Assembly: GCF_014648995.1 (NCBI RefSeq)
Contig: NZ_BMSE01000014.1
Span: forward strand, 124,001-188,000
Direction of reading: 5' to 3'
Length of the DNA: 64,000 nucleotides
DNA from: Streptomyces massasporeus
Lineage (GTDB): Bacteria; Actinomycetota; Actinomycetes; Streptomycetales; Streptomycetaceae
Shown: positions 23,819 through 32,763 of the stretch, piece after piece
Layout of the letters: every line of letters starts with the position of its first letter
Numbering within the stretch: the first letter of the stretch is position 1
Notes under the pieces: model-generated
Databases searched by the model: none
The model's input: only the letters and a program-made list of their open reading frames with translations
What the model was told of the DNA's origin: nothing
Made by a program: the position numbers and the translations under genes

Positions 23819-25264
23819 TCAGCCGATGAGGCCGGCGCCGAACGCGCCGTAGGAGCGGGTCTGGCCGAGGCTGCCGGGGCCGAAGGTGCGGGCGCCGCCG
23901 GTGACGGGGCCGGAGGCGGAGCCGCGCAGGGCGGTGATCGCGCCGATGCCCTCGTCCTCGAAACCGGCCGTGACGGTGAAGTCGGCGTGGCCGTCCTTGC
24001 TGACGTCGGCCAGCAGGACGTCGGAGCCGAAGTAGTCGGTGGCCTCGGCGGAGCCCGGGACGCCGGCGGTGTCCTGGGTGACGGTGCGGGCGCCGGTGCG
24101 CGAGACACCGGAGGCGGAGCCGTTCATGAGGATCGTGGCGCCGGTGTCCTCGAAGGTGCCGACGTCCTCGAAGACGACGCCGATGGCGAGGTCGCCGTAG
24201 CCGTCGGCGTCGGTGTCGCCGATGGAGAGGGCGCTGCCGAAGCCGTCGCCCGCCTCGTCGGCGCCGGGGACGCCCTCGGAGTTCTGGGTGAGCTCGGCCA
24301 TGGGCGCGTCGCCGTTGACCGGGCCGCCCTCCGAGCCGCGGATGACGACGACCCGGCCGCCGAGCGAACCGCTGTGGTCGTCCTCCTTCGAGAAGACGTT
24401 GCCGAGGGCGATCTCGTCGTAGCCGTCGCCGTCGATGTCACCGACGGCGATCGACGTGCCGCCGTTCAGGGGGCGGGGGAGCGAGGTGTCCAGGCCGGTG
24501 GCGGTGCCGAGGTAGGCGGCGCCCTTGGACCAGCTGCCCGACTCGTCCTCGTTCAGGCGCACCCGGTAGGTGAGGGCCAGGTCGGACCGGCCGTCGTCGT
24601 TGGTGTCGCCCGCCGCCATGGCGTCGACGCTGTACGACGTCTCGGGCAGGGCGACCCGCTGGACGGCGCCGGTGGTGCCGGTGGTGGTCAAGGGGCCGCG
24701 GACGACGTACGGATCCGCGTAGGCGCTCGCGGCCAGGTCCGGCTTGCCGTCGCCGTCGAAGTCGCCGGCGGTCAGCAGGGTGCCCCAGTGGTCGTGTCCG
24801 GAGACCGCCGGGTCCTTCACCGTGGTGCCGTTCTTCAGGCCGCTCGCGGAGCCCCACAGGACGGTGACGGAGCCGCCGTCGACGTCGTCGCCGACATCCT
24901 CGCCGGGGGAGCCGACCGCGAGGTCGGTGTAGCCGTCGCCGTTGAGGTCGGCCGGAGCGATCGCCTCGCCGAAGCTGTCCTCGGCCTCGGCGGCGCCGGG
25001 CACCCCGGCGGTGTTCTGGCTGATCACGGTGTGCTGGGCCGGGTCGAGGCCGGTGGCGCCGCCGTAGACCACGGCGACGTAGCCGGCCATGCCCTTGCCG
25101 TCGATCTTGGCGTAGGGGGCGGCGAAGGCCACGTCGCCGTAGCCGTCGCCGTTGAAGTCGGCCGTGGGGCCGGCGGCGGGTGCGGCGGTGGCCGTCGTCG
25201 CGGGCAGGGCCGTGAGCAGGCCGGTGGTGAGGGCCGTGGCCAGGAGGATGGTGCGCTTGCGCAT
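23819..25264 (-). CDS. Secreted FG-GAP repeat protein 2
   Basis: 481 residues; ATG at 25264. Signal peptide about 1-28 (RTILLATALTTGLLTALPATTATA). Repeats contain DFNGDGYGD, DLNGDGYTD, DFDGDGKPD, DTNDDGRSD, DIDGDGYDE and DTDADGYGD loops and repeated QNTAGVPGAAEAEDSFG stretches, so a seven-bladed propeller is likely. Only 17 bases separate it from protein 1, implying one transcript. Closest in N-terminus to protein 4 (MRKRT-). Confidence 0.85.
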   Translation of the reverse strand: MRKRTILLATALTTGLLTALPATTATAAPAAGPTADFNGDGYGDVAFAAPYAKIDGKGMAGYVAVVYGGATGLDPAQHTVISQNTAGVPGAAEAEDSFGEAIAPADLNGDGYTDLAVGSPGEDVGDDVDGGSVTVLWGSASGLKNGTTVKDPAVSGHDHWGTLLTAGDFDGDGKPDLAASAYADPYVVRGPLTTTGTTGAVQRVALPETSYSVDAMAAGDTNDDGRSDLALTYRVRLNEDESGSWSKGAAYLGTATGLDTSLPRPLNGGTSIAVGDIDGDGYDEIALGNVFSKEDDHSGSLGGRVVVIRGSEGGPVNGDAPMAELTQNSEGVPGADEAGDGFGSALSIGDTDADGYGDLAIGVVFEDVGTFEDTGATILMNGSASGVSRTGARTVTQDTAGVPGSAEATDYFGSDVLLADVSKDGHADFTVTAGFEDEGIGAITALRGSASGPVTGGARTFGPGSLGQTRSYGAFGAGLIG

Positions 25265-25319
25265 CGGGATCCCCGTCGGGTCGTCGGTCGTCGGGTTGTC
25301 GGGTCGGACGTGGTGGTGG

Positions 25320-26744
25320 TCAGGAGTTGAGCGCGGTGCCGTAGCCCGGGGTGCCGGCCGTCGAGATGCCCGTGGTGCCCGGGCCGAAGCTCGTCGAGCC
25401 GGAGGTCGTCGGGCCGGTCGCCGTGGCGCGCAGGGACCAGACGGCGCCGTCTCCGGCGTTCTCGCCGGGCGCTGAGACGGACAGGTCGGCGCGGCGGTCG
25501 CCGGTGTGGTCGGTGAGCGTGACGCGCTCGCCGAACCGGTCGCCCGTCTCGGAGGTACCCGGCACCCCGGCGGTGTTCTGGGTGTACGAGGTGGCGCCCT
25601 TGGTGGTCAGTCCGGACGCCGAGCCGTACAGCACGGTGACGGCACCGGCGGAGCTGTTCTCGCCCGCGCTGCCGACGGCCAGGTCGGCGTACCCGTCGCC
25701 GTTGACGTCGCCGAGCGAGACGCCGCTGCCGAACCGGTCGCCCTTCTCGGCGGCGCCGGGCACCCCGGCGGTGTCCTGGGTGAGGACGAGCGGGGCGCGG
25801 CCGCTGTCACGGCCGTCGGGTCCGCCGTAGACGACGGTGACCTTGCCGCCGAGGGCGCCCCCGGGGTCGGCGGAGGCCTCTCGGTCGTTGCCCACGACGA
25901 TGTCGGCGTGCCCGTCGCCGTCGATGTCGCCGACGGCGGAGACGAACCCGGCGGGCAGCTTCTGCAGCCAGTCGACGTAGTTGCCGATCTTCATGTCGGC
26001 GAGGGAGGTGGCGGCGGCGCCGTCGTGCGCGGTGCGGCCGTGCAGGACCACGCGGGGGCGGCCGTCGCCGGCGACGTCGCCGGCGGAGAGGTGGGTGACG
26101 CCGTTCGAGGACGACCACCAGTCGTTGCGCGAGCCCGAACCGCCGTTCGGCTCGCTGGTCTTGGTGATCGGGCCGTTCACGAGGGAGAGGGTGACCGGCC
26201 CGGTGGAGCCGACCGCGACGTCCACGTTCCCGTCGCCGTCGAAGTCGCCCGCGGCCAGCGTCCGGCCGTACCGGTCGTAGTCGGTGCTGAAGAAGCTGAA
26301 CAGCGAGCGGGCCCCGGACAGGCCGGACGGCGAGCCCCAGACGATGGTGACCGTGCCGTCGTTGCTGTCGCTGCCGTCCTCGCCCGGCGTGCCGACCAGC
26401 AGGTCGGCGTAACCGTCGGTGTTCAGGTCGGCGGAGGCGAGCGCGGAGCCGAAGGCGTCGTCGGCCTCGGCGGCACCGGGCATGCCGGCGCTGTTCTGCG
26501 TCAGCAGGGTGCGCGTGGAGCTCTTCGGCCCGCTGGTGCTGCCGTAGACCACCGACACGGCGCCGGCCCTCGCCTGCCCGGCGACCGTGGCGCCCGGCGC
26601 GCCGATCGCGAGGTCGGTGCGGCCGTCGCCGTTGAAGTCGTAGGGGGCGGCGGCCGGCACGGCGTGCGCGGCCGGGGCGGAGAGGGTGAGGGCGAGCGGG
26701 GTCAGGGCCGCGGCGAGGACGGCGGTGGTGATGCGGGTGCGCAT
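25320..26744 (-). CDS. Secreted FG-GAP repeat protein 3
   Basis: 474 residues; ATG at 26744 chosen because it begins the signal peptide (RTRITTAVLAAALTPLALTLSA, cut near HAVPA); the longer frame upstream has no such signal. FG-GAP calcium loops DFNGDGRTD, DLNTDGYAD, DFDGDGNVD, DIDGDGHAD and DVNGDGYAD alternate with TAGVPGAAEKGDRFG-type stretches. Same direction as its neighbours, 55 bases before protein 2. Confidence 0.85.
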   Translation of the reverse strand: MRTRITTAVLAAALTPLALTLSAPAAHAVPAAAPYDFNGDGRTDLAIGAPGATVAGQARAGAVSVVYGSTSGPKSSTRTLLTQNSAGMPGAAEADDAFGSALASADLNTDGYADLLVGTPGEDGSDSNDGTVTIVWGSPSGLSGARSLFSFFSTDYDRYGRTLAAGDFDGDGNVDVAVGSTGPVTLSLVNGPITKTSEPNGGSGSRNDWWSSSNGVTHLSAGDVAGDGRPRVVLHGRTAHDGAAATSLADMKIGNYVDWLQKLPAGFVSAVGDIDGDGHADIVVGNDREASADPGGALGGKVTVVYGGPDGRDSGRAPLVLTQDTAGVPGAAEKGDRFGSGVSLGDVNGDGYADLAVGSAGENSSAGAVTVLYGSASGLTTKGATSYTQNTAGVPGTSETGDRFGERVTLTDHTGDRRADLSVSAPGENAGDGAVWSLRATATGPTTSGSTSFGPGTTGISTAGTPGYGTALNS

Positions 26745-26803
26745 GGGTGTACGTGCCTCACAGGAGAGTCGGCGGGGTGTCACTGGGCCACGGTCGAGCC
26801 GCG

Positions 26804-28219
26804 TCACTGGGCCACGGTCGAGCCGAGGCCGACGCTGCCCTTGAGGGAGACGGCGCTGCTCGTGATGCCCTGCGCGCCACTGGTGGTCAGGCCGGTGGCG
26901 GAACCGCGCAGGGTCCACAGGCCGCCGGTGTTGTTCTCGCCGTGGACGCCGATGACCAGGTCGGCCTTGCCGTCCTTGGTGACGTCGGTCAGGCCGACCG
27001 CGGAACCGAAACGGTCCGAGGCCTCGGCGGAGCCGGGCACCCCCGCGGTGTCCTGGGTGTACGACTTCACACCGCTGCCGGTCTTCAGGCCCGAGGCGGA
27101 GCCGAACAGCACGGTCACCGAGCCCGCGTCCGTCGCCGAGCCGATGTCCTCGCCCGGGGCGGAGACCACGACGTCGGCGTACCCGTCGCCGTTGATGTCG
27201 CCCGTGCTCACCGCGCTGCCGAAGCCGTCCTCGGCCTCGGCGGCGCCGGGCACGCCCGCGGTGTCCTGGTGGACGACGGTCGGCTGCTGCGCCGGGTCGG
27301 GGCCGCCCGGGCCGCCGTACCAGACGGTGATCTGGCCGCCCTTGTGGCCGCCGGGCTTGAGGTCGTACGGGTCCGTGGGGTCGCCGAGGACGAGGTCGCC
27401 GTAGCCGTCGCGGTTGATGTCGCCGATGGAACCGGGGTAGCCGTCGGCGTTCGGCAGCTCGGCCATCTTGTGCGTCATTCCGGTCCAGCGGAAGTAGTTG
27501 ATCTGGCCGCCGGTGTCGCCGTCCACGTTGAAGGGGTAGACGCGCTCGGCCGCGCCGTCGCCGCTGAGGTCGCCCGCGATCACCTCGAACGTGGTGCCGA
27601 CCTCACCGACGCGGAGGTTGTTCAGCGGGCCGGCGGTGCGGGTGAAGGGGCCGTTGTAGATGCGGGTGTGGGTCTGGCCGGTGAGCGTGACGTCGGTGTC
27701 GCCGTCGCCGTCGAAGTCACCGGTGGCGATGCCCCGGGAGAAGTTGCCGTACTCGGAGAGCGTCGACGGCTGGGGCAGGCCCTTGCCGCTGGTCAGGCCG
27801 GACTTGCTGCCCCACAGCACGGTGCCGGAGCCGACGCCGTCCCGGTCGCCGATGCTCTCGTTGCTCGCGCCGACGACGAGGTCGGAGTAGCCGTCCCGGT
27901 CCAGGTCGCCGGCGGCCAGGGCGGAGCCGAACAGGTCGCCGGCCTCGGCGGTGCCGGGCACGCCCGCGGAGTTCTGGGTGATGACGGCCCTGCGGGCGGC
28001 CGAGACACCGGACGCCGAGCCGTACAGCACGACGACGGCACCGGCGCAGGAGGCCGAGCCGACGTCGGCGCACGCGGCGCCGGCCGCGACGTCCCGGTAC
28101 CCGTCGCCGTTGAAGTCCCCGGCGAGACCGGAGGGGGCGGCGGTGGCGGGGGAGGCCAGGGCGGAGGTGAGCAGGCCGGTGGTGAGCGTGGCGGCCAGCA
28201 GGAGGGTGCGCTTGCGCAA
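26804..28219 (-). CDS. Secreted FG-GAP repeat protein 4
   Basis: 471 residues; TTG at 28219 with GGAGTCCCACC upstream. Signal peptide about 1-28 (RTLLLAATLTTGLLTSALASPATA). Repeats include DFNGDGYRD, DLDRDGYSD, DFDGDGDTD, DINRDGYGD and DINGDGYAD, and several TAGVPGAAEAEDGFG stretches. A Cys pair (GAACADVGSASCAG) in the first repeat could form a disulphide, absent from the other copies. A 630-base repeat-rich gap separates it from the fifth copy. Confidence 0.85.
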   Translation of the reverse strand: MRKRTLLLAATLTTGLLTSALASPATAAPSGLAGDFNGDGYRDVAAGAACADVGSASCAGAVVVLYGSASGVSAARRAVITQNSAGVPGTAEAGDLFGSALAAGDLDRDGYSDLVVGASNESIGDRDGVGSGTVLWGSKSGLTSGKGLPQPSTLSEYGNFSRGIATGDFDGDGDTDVTLTGQTHTRIYNGPFTRTAGPLNNLRVGEVGTTFEVIAGDLSGDGAAERVYPFNVDGDTGGQINYFRWTGMTHKMAELPNADGYPGSIGDINRDGYGDLVLGDPTDPYDLKPGGHKGGQITVWYGGPGGPDPAQQPTVVHQDTAGVPGAAEAEDGFGSAVSTGDINGDGYADVVVSAPGEDIGSATDAGSVTVLFGSASGLKTGSGVKSYTQDTAGVPGSAEASDRFGSAVGLTDVTKDGKADLVIGVHGENNTGGLWTLRGSATGLTTSGAQGITSSAVSLKGSVGLGSTVAQ

Positions 28220-28254
28220 GGTGGGACTCCGGGTGGGAAGGGGCCGGGCCGGAC

Positions 28255-28565
28255 GTGGGGGCCGGCCCCGAGGGGGTGCGGGTGGCTGGGGTGGTGCGGG
28301 TGCTGCGGGGTGGTGCTGCGCGGGCGGTGGGTGGCTGGGGTGGTGCGGGGTGGTGCGGGGTGCTGAGGTGGGTGCTGGGCGGCGGGCGGTGGGTGGCGTG
28401 GTGCGGGTGCTTCGCCGGGCGGGTGGCTGGGTGGTGCGGGTGCTCCGCCGGGCGGGTGGCTGGGTGGTGCGGGTGCTGCGCGGGCGGTGGGTGGCTGGGT
28501 GGTGCGGGTGCTCCGCCCGGCGGGTGGCTGGGTGGTGCGAGGTGCTTCGCCGGGCGGGTGGCCCT
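28255..28565. repeat. GC-skewed minisatellite, ~33-36-base units
   Basis: At least five imperfect copies of a unit like GGGTGGCTGGGTGGTGCGGG followed by TGCTCCGCCGGGC run head to tail, best conserved at 28420-28560. One strand is strongly G-rich, with many GGG/GGTGG runs. No spacers of unrelated sequence, so not CRISPR. Lies upstream of FG-GAP protein 4 and may include its leader. Confidence 0.7.
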
Positions 28566-28645
28566 GTCGGGGCGGATGGCGCCGCCCCCGGGGTGCTCCG
28601 CCGGCGTGAGGTGGCGATCGGCGGGTGCTCCGCCCCGGGGGGCTT

Positions 28646-28800
28646 CGCCGGTGTGGGACAACCCAGCCGGCGTGAGACAACCCAGCCGGCGTGGGACCAC
28701 CCAGCCGGTGCGGGAGGCTCCGCCGGTCCGGACGGCGCCCGCCGGTCCGGGATGGCTCCGCCGGTCCGGGATGGCTCCGCCGGTCCGGACGGACCGCCGG
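28646..28800. repeat. Second short tandem repeat block
   Basis: About three copies of a ~20-base unit (CCGGCGTGRGACAACCCAG) are followed by about three copies of a ~19-base unit (GGTCCGGGATGGCTCCGCC). Adjacent to the larger minisatellite. Together they fill the gap between FG-GAP proteins 4 and 5 and could have promoted duplication or deletion within the array. Confidence 0.6.
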
Positions 28801-28849
28801 TGCAGGACCGCTCCGCCGACGCGGGTCACCCCGGCCCGTTCCGCACGGC

Positions 28850-29368
28850 TCAGTCGCCGAGGTTCGCGCCGAAGTTCGGGTAGCCCGTCGTCGAGACGCC
28901 AGAGTCGCCGGGGGAGACGGTGCGCGAACCCGGGGCGGTGATCTTCGTGCCGTTGGACGGCGGGTAGAGGACCGCGCCGTTGCCGTCGTTCTCGTACGAG
29001 CCGGCCACCACGTCGGCGCGGCCGTCGCCGGTGACGTCGTCGAGCTTCACGTCGGTGCCGAGGAAGTCGCCCTTCTCGTCCGGGCCGGGGACGCCCGCGG
29101 TGCTCTGCGCGAACGACTGGGTGCCGGACGAGGCGTTGATGCCGGAGGCCGAGCCGTACAGCACGACGAGCTGGCCGGCGTCCTTCTTGCCGCTCACGTA
29201 CGCGCCGGAGGCGGAGAACGCCACGCCGCCGATGCCGTCGCCGTTGAAGTCGGCCCGCGGGGCGTACGTGCCGTCCGCGGCGGTCGCCAGGGCGAGCCGC
29301 ACGCGGGGGCGCCGGGACGGGAGTGCGGGTACGGACCGGCGCCCGGAGAGGCGCTCGTGCTGCTGCAT
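28850..29368 (-). CDS. Shortened FG-GAP protein 5, possible deletion derivative
   Basis: 172 residues from ATG at 29368, against about 450-480 in the neighbours. The N-terminus (MQQHERLSGRRSVPALPSRR) lacks a convincing signal peptide. It keeps a first repeat (DFNGDGIGGVAFSASG, DAGQLVVLYGSASG), one QSTAGVPGPDEKGDFLG stretch, one DVTGDGRADVVAGS loop and the usual C-terminal ending. Two or three blades cannot close a propeller alone, so this is probably an internally deleted, non-secreted remnant, unless it joins other propellers. Confidence 0.55.
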   Translation of the reverse strand: MQQHERLSGRRSVPALPSRRPRVRLALATAADGTYAPRADFNGDGIGGVAFSASGAYVSGKKDAGQLVVLYGSASGINASSGTQSFAQSTAGVPGPDEKGDFLGTDVKLDDVTGDGRADVVAGSYENDGNGAVLYPPSNGTKITAPGSRTVSPGDSGVSTTGYPNFGANLGD

Positions 29369-29934
29369 GCGGGGTCTCCTGCTGCATGCGGGGGATGCCT
29401 GGCGGACATCCACAGTCGATGGAGGGCCGGACTGTCCGTGTTCGCCGGGAGTTGTCCGGGCGTTCACGGGCGTTCGGCGATCAAGAGACCCGCGGCGGGA
29501 CGTAAGGGTTGTACGTGAGTTCGGTCAATTTGCGGGGCTGATCGGATCGGGTGTGGTGCGAGCCACGAGTGCTTGCGGACCCGGTGGCGCAGGTGGAGCA
29601 CGCGATCGCCCTGGATCACGACGTGCGGGTCGTCCGGCAGAGGCCGGGCGTCGACCGGGCGCGGTGGCTTGTGCCGTGTCTCCTGCTGCTTCGGGCAGGC
29701 GGCGGTGGCCACGTCTCCCTGCTCCGGCACGCACGCGTGACCTCCCGCCCTTGTGAGGCGGGAGGCTGTGGGCATGCGACTTGGTGTGGTCGAGATCAAC
29801 AGAAGCAGACCAAGATCGGGTGGGCTGTGATGGAGGCCATGATTCCGCCCGCGACTTCCCCTGATTGTGGGCAAGTTGCGCGACGATAGCCGTTCGACCT
29901 CAGGCGTGACACCGATGGAACCTTCAAAACGCAA
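29369..29934. other. Gene-free stretch with a hairpin
   Basis: 566 bases with no supported gene. Contains a perfect 9-bp hairpin (CCTCCCGCC, 7-base loop, GGCGGGAGG; 29741-29765) without a T-run. A short MRLGVVEI-like start at 29774 stops after 18 codons. No IS termini recognised. Confidence 0.4.
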
Positions 29935-31278
29935 CTAGCGCTGTTGCAGGGCGAGGCCCGTGTCGCCGTGCGCCTCTCCCGATACGGGCTTGGGCAGCGC
30001 CGTCTTCGCCGTCAGCCCCCGCGACTGCCACGCGTTGTCGCGCAGCTTGAACAGGGCCCAGTACCGCGTCGGGCACAGCAGGACGATGTTCATGAACACG
30101 GCCGCCGGGGTGCCGACGAGCCAGGAGTGCCAGCGCTGGCGGGTGGTCATGTCCGGGCGCATCAGGACGTAGAGCCCGGACTGGCCGAAGCGCACGACCA
30201 GGTACACCGCGAGGTACACCAGGGCGATGCCGGGGTTGTGGTACCGCCCGCCCAGCGTCAGGAGCGACATGACGACGATCCACGCCAGCATCACCGGCGT
30301 GATGACGAGCTGGAGCAGCCCGAACGTCGGCGATATGAGCTGCTTCAGCGACAGCCGCGCGTACACGAACGGCAGCATCCACCACCACGAGCGGGCCCAC
30401 CGCAGGCGCTGCCGATAGGTCTTCCGCAGGGTCGTCGGCATGTCGGTGACGACCCCGGCCTCGTTGACGGCCACGACCTCGCCGCGCATGAGCGCCCTGA
30501 GCGCCAGCCAGCGGTCGTCGCCGGTGCCGCACTCCACCTCGTAGGCGTCGAGGTGGTCGTAGAGGAGCTCGGCCCGGTAGAGGGCCAGGGCGCCCGAGGT
30601 GGTCTCCAGGGCGCCGAGCATCGAGCGCGAGGAGCGCATCATCACGCACGAGGTGCCGATGTCGATGTCCGCGGCCCGGGAGACCCAGGTCTCCTCGAAG
30701 TTGCGGATGTAGATCATGCCGGTGGTGGCCTGGATCCGCGGGTTGCTCATCGCCCGCAGCTGCTGCTCCAGCGCGTCCGGGAAGGGCTCGCCGTCGGAGT
30801 CGATGGTGAGGACGTACGCGAACTGCTTGTTCTGCTCCTGGAGGTGCCGCAGCACGGTGACCTGGGCGCCGCGCTTGCCCTTGTTCTCCTGCCGGTGCCA
30901 GAAGACCCGGGGGTGCTCGAAGGGTTCGACGGGGTGCTGCCGCGAGCCGTCGTCGATGACGTGGATCTCGTCGACGGGGTGCGTCTGCGCCAGCAGTGCC
31001 CGCACCGTGCGGTGCAGGTTCTCGGCGGGCTCCTCGAAGGCCGGGATGATCGCCACCGTCCGGCCCGGAGCGACGGGGAGGTGGGTGAAGGACCGGCCCT
31101 TCAGGAACGACCCCAGGCAGAGCACGATCACCGCCATGCCCAGCCACCAGTAGAACGTCAGGATCGGGCTCTTCGACTGCATGTGCACCACCACGGTGGC
31201 GGCGGCCAGAGCCGCCACCACCACGGCGGTCACCACGGTGAGCCTCACCCGCGGCGCACGGTCCTGATACGCGCTCAA
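29935..31278 (-). CDS. Membrane family 2 glycosyltransferase, hyaluronan-synthase-like
   Basis: 447 residues. TTG at 31278 overlaps the stop of the small upstream gene (TTGA); the longer frame would lie inside that gene. Two N-terminal helices (about 10-60), then the cytosolic GT-A domain: VIDDGS (about 115), TIDSDGEPF (DxD-like, about 162), GTGDDRW (about 249) and QRLRWARSWWW (QxxRW, about 287). At least four C-terminal helices follow (about 305-420). This layout is that of processive beta-glycan synthases (hyaluronan/cellulose/chitin class). With the UDP-sugar dehydrogenase it likely makes an exported uronic-acid-containing glycan. Confidence 0.85.
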   Translation of the reverse strand: MSAYQDRAPRVRLTVVTAVVVAALAAATVVVHMQSKSPILTFYWWLGMAVIVLCLGSFLKGRSFTHLPVAPGRTVAIIPAFEEPAENLHRTVRALLAQTHPVDEIHVIDDGSRQHPVEPFEHPRVFWHRQENKGKRGAQVTVLRHLQEQNKQFAYVLTIDSDGEPFPDALEQQLRAMSNPRIQATTGMIYIRNFEETWVSRAADIDIGTSCVMMRSSRSMLGALETTSGALALYRAELLYDHLDAYEVECGTGDDRWLALRALMRGEVVAVNEAGVVTDMPTTLRKTYRQRLRWARSWWWMLPFVYARLSLKQLISPTFGLLQLVITPVMLAWIVVMSLLTLGGRYHNPGIALVYLAVYLVVRFGQSGLYVLMRPDMTTRQRWHSWLVGTPAAVFMNIVLLCPTRYWALFKLRDNAWQSRGLTAKTALPKPVSGEAHGDTGLALQQR

Positions 31279-31448
31279 GCGGTCACTCGCCTGCCGCGGG
31301 TCGCCAGGCGGAACGCCGCGACACCGCCGATCACGAGGAGCATGGCTGCGAGCACGATCCATCCGAGCGCGGTCCCGCCGGTCGCGGCCAGGGCGGCCCC
31401 GCCCGTGGCGGTACCGATCGCGGCGCCCACACCGTTCTGTCCGTACAT
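31275..31448 (-). CDS. 57-residue membrane protein with LAxTG-type sorting tail
   Basis: ATG at 31448 with AGAGGG upstream; missed by simple length cut-offs. Residues 1-19 are Gly/Ala-rich (MYGQNGVGAAIGTATGG), then LAATG (20-24), a hydrophobic helix (about 25-47, including GWIVLAAMLLVIGGVA) and a basic tail (RLATRGRRVTA). LAxTG-helix-Arg is the cell-wall sorting signal used by class E sortases in Streptomyces, though no signal peptide precedes it. It sits between the UDP-sugar dehydrogenase and the glycan synthase and overlaps the latter by four bases. Confidence 0.6.
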   Translation of the reverse strand: MYGQNGVGAAIGTATGGAALAATGGTALGWIVLAAMLLVIGGVAAFRLATRGRRVTA

Positions 31449-31497
31449 GTCGTCCCTCTTTCCTTCAGTGGCTCTCGCGAGCCGTTCCGGTGGCTCT

Positions 31498-32763
31498 CTA
31501 GAGCCGTTCGATGTGGGATGCGGCGGTCATGACGCCGCGGGTGTCGAGTACGTAGGAGGCCTCGGCGGCGAGCCGGTCGAGGTCGAACTCGCCGTGCGGG
31601 GTGAGCAGGACGACGGCGTCGAAGTCGCCGACGGTCACGTCCGCGGCCGTCGCCCCGAAGGGGATCTCCCGGCTACCGTCGCCCGCCACCGGCAGATAGG
31701 GGTCCACGACGGTGACGTCCGCCCCCATCTGCCGCAGCCGGTCGGTGACTTCGACGGCCGGCGACTGACGGGCATCCGACGTGCCTGGCTTGTACGCGGC
31801 GCCGAGGGCGAGGATGCGCGCCCCGTGCACGCTGCGGCGGAACCGCCGGCTGAGGGCGTCCTGGAGTCGCCGGACGACGTAGTCCGGCTGGCTCTCGTTG
31901 ATGTCCTGGGCCAGTTCGATGAGCCGGAACGTCTGGCCGTGCCGGGCCTTGACGTGGTGGCTGAGGTAGACCGGGTCGATGGGCAGGCAGTGCCCGCCGA
32001 CCCCCGGCCCGGGCAGGAACTTGGTGAACCCGAAGGGCTTGGTCGCGGCCAGTTCCAGCGTGTGCCAGACGTCCACACCGAGGGTGTGGGCCATCCGCGA
32101 GAGCTCGTTGACCAGCGCGATGTTGACGTGCCGGTAGGTGTTCTCGAACACCTTGGCCAGCTCGGCCTCTTCGAGCCCCGACGCGGGCACGGTGACCTCG
32201 GTGACGGTGTCGTAGAAGCCCTTCAGCCGCTCGAGGCAGCCCTCGGTCAGCCCGGCGACGATCTTCGGCGTGTTCTCCAGGCGCCAGTCGGGGTTGCCGG
32301 GGTCGATGCGCTCGGGGCTGAACCCGACGTGGAAGTCCCGCCCGGCGACGAGGCCGGAGCCCTCCTCCAGCAGTGGGACGAGCACGTCACGGGTGGTGCC
32401 GGGGTGGGTCGTCGACTCGAGCACGACGGTGGCGCCCGGCTCGATCCACTCGGCGAGCACGCGACCGGCGTCCCGTACGCAACTCAGGTCCGGGGCGCGG
32501 TCGGTGAGCGGCGTGGGCACGGTGATGACCGCGATGTCGAACCCCTTGAGGTCCTGCGGGTCGCAGGTCGCGTAGTAGGCGTCCGAGTCGAGCACCGCCC
32601 GAAGCCGGTCGTCGCCGATGTCCTCGACGTACGACGACCCGGCGGCCAGCGCCTCGCAACGCGCCCGGTCGGGCTCGTAGCCGGTGACGGCGTGCCCGGC
32701 CTCGGCGGCCCTCACGGCCAGGGGCAGGCCGACATAGCCCTGCCCCAGCACACATATGTGCAT
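31498..32763 (-). CDS. UDP-sugar (nucleotide-sugar) 6-dehydrogenase
   Basis: 421 residues, ATG at 32763 with GAGGAAAACACC upstream. N-terminal NAD-binding Rossmann fold (HICVLGQGYVGLPLA, about 2-16), central domain with ESTTHPGTT and ELAKVFENTYRHVNIALVNE, catalytic Cys about 258 in GVGGHCLPIDP, and C-terminal UDP-binding domain (LGAAYKPGTSDARQSPA). The sequence is of the UDP-GlcNAc/UDP-ManNAc dehydrogenase (WecC/WbpA) branch, though UDP-glucose is possible. Makes a UDP-uronic acid for the glycan synthase two genes downstream. Confidence 0.88.
   Translation of the reverse strand: MHICVLGQGYVGLPLAVRAAEAGHAVTGYEPDRARCEALAAGSSYVEDIGDDRLRAVLDSDAYYATCDPQDLKGFDIAVITVPTPLTDRAPDLSCVRDAGRVLAEWIEPGATVVLESTTHPGTTRDVLVPLLEEGSGLVAGRDFHVGFSPERIDPGNPDWRLENTPKIVAGLTEGCLERLKGFYDTVTEVTVPASGLEEAELAKVFENTYRHVNIALVNELSRMAHTLGVDVWHTLELAATKPFGFTKFLPGPGVGGHCLPIDPVYLSHHVKARHGQTFRLIELAQDINESQPDYVVRRLQDALSRRFRRSVHGARILALGAAYKPGTSDARQSPAVEVTDRLRQMGADVTVVDPYLPVAGDGSREIPFGATAADVTVGDFDAVVLLTPHGEFDLDRLAAEASYVLDTRGVMTAASHIERL

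Noticed and set aside
28255..28800. Tandem repeats considered as a CRISPR array
   Set aside because: Units abut with no unique spacers and vary within the unit; no cas genes nearby.
29741..29765. Hairpin considered as the end of an IS200/IS605 element
   Set aside because: No transposase or TnpB sequence, and no second end found nearby.
29774..29830. Possible Ppx/GppA phosphatase start (MRLGVVEI)
   Set aside because: Only eight residues resemble the family start and a stop follows after 18 codons.
29464..29934. Minus-strand frame of 156 codons before the glycosyltransferase
   Set aside because: No ribosome site, domain or plausible composition; crosses a hairpin and reads like random GC-rich sequence.
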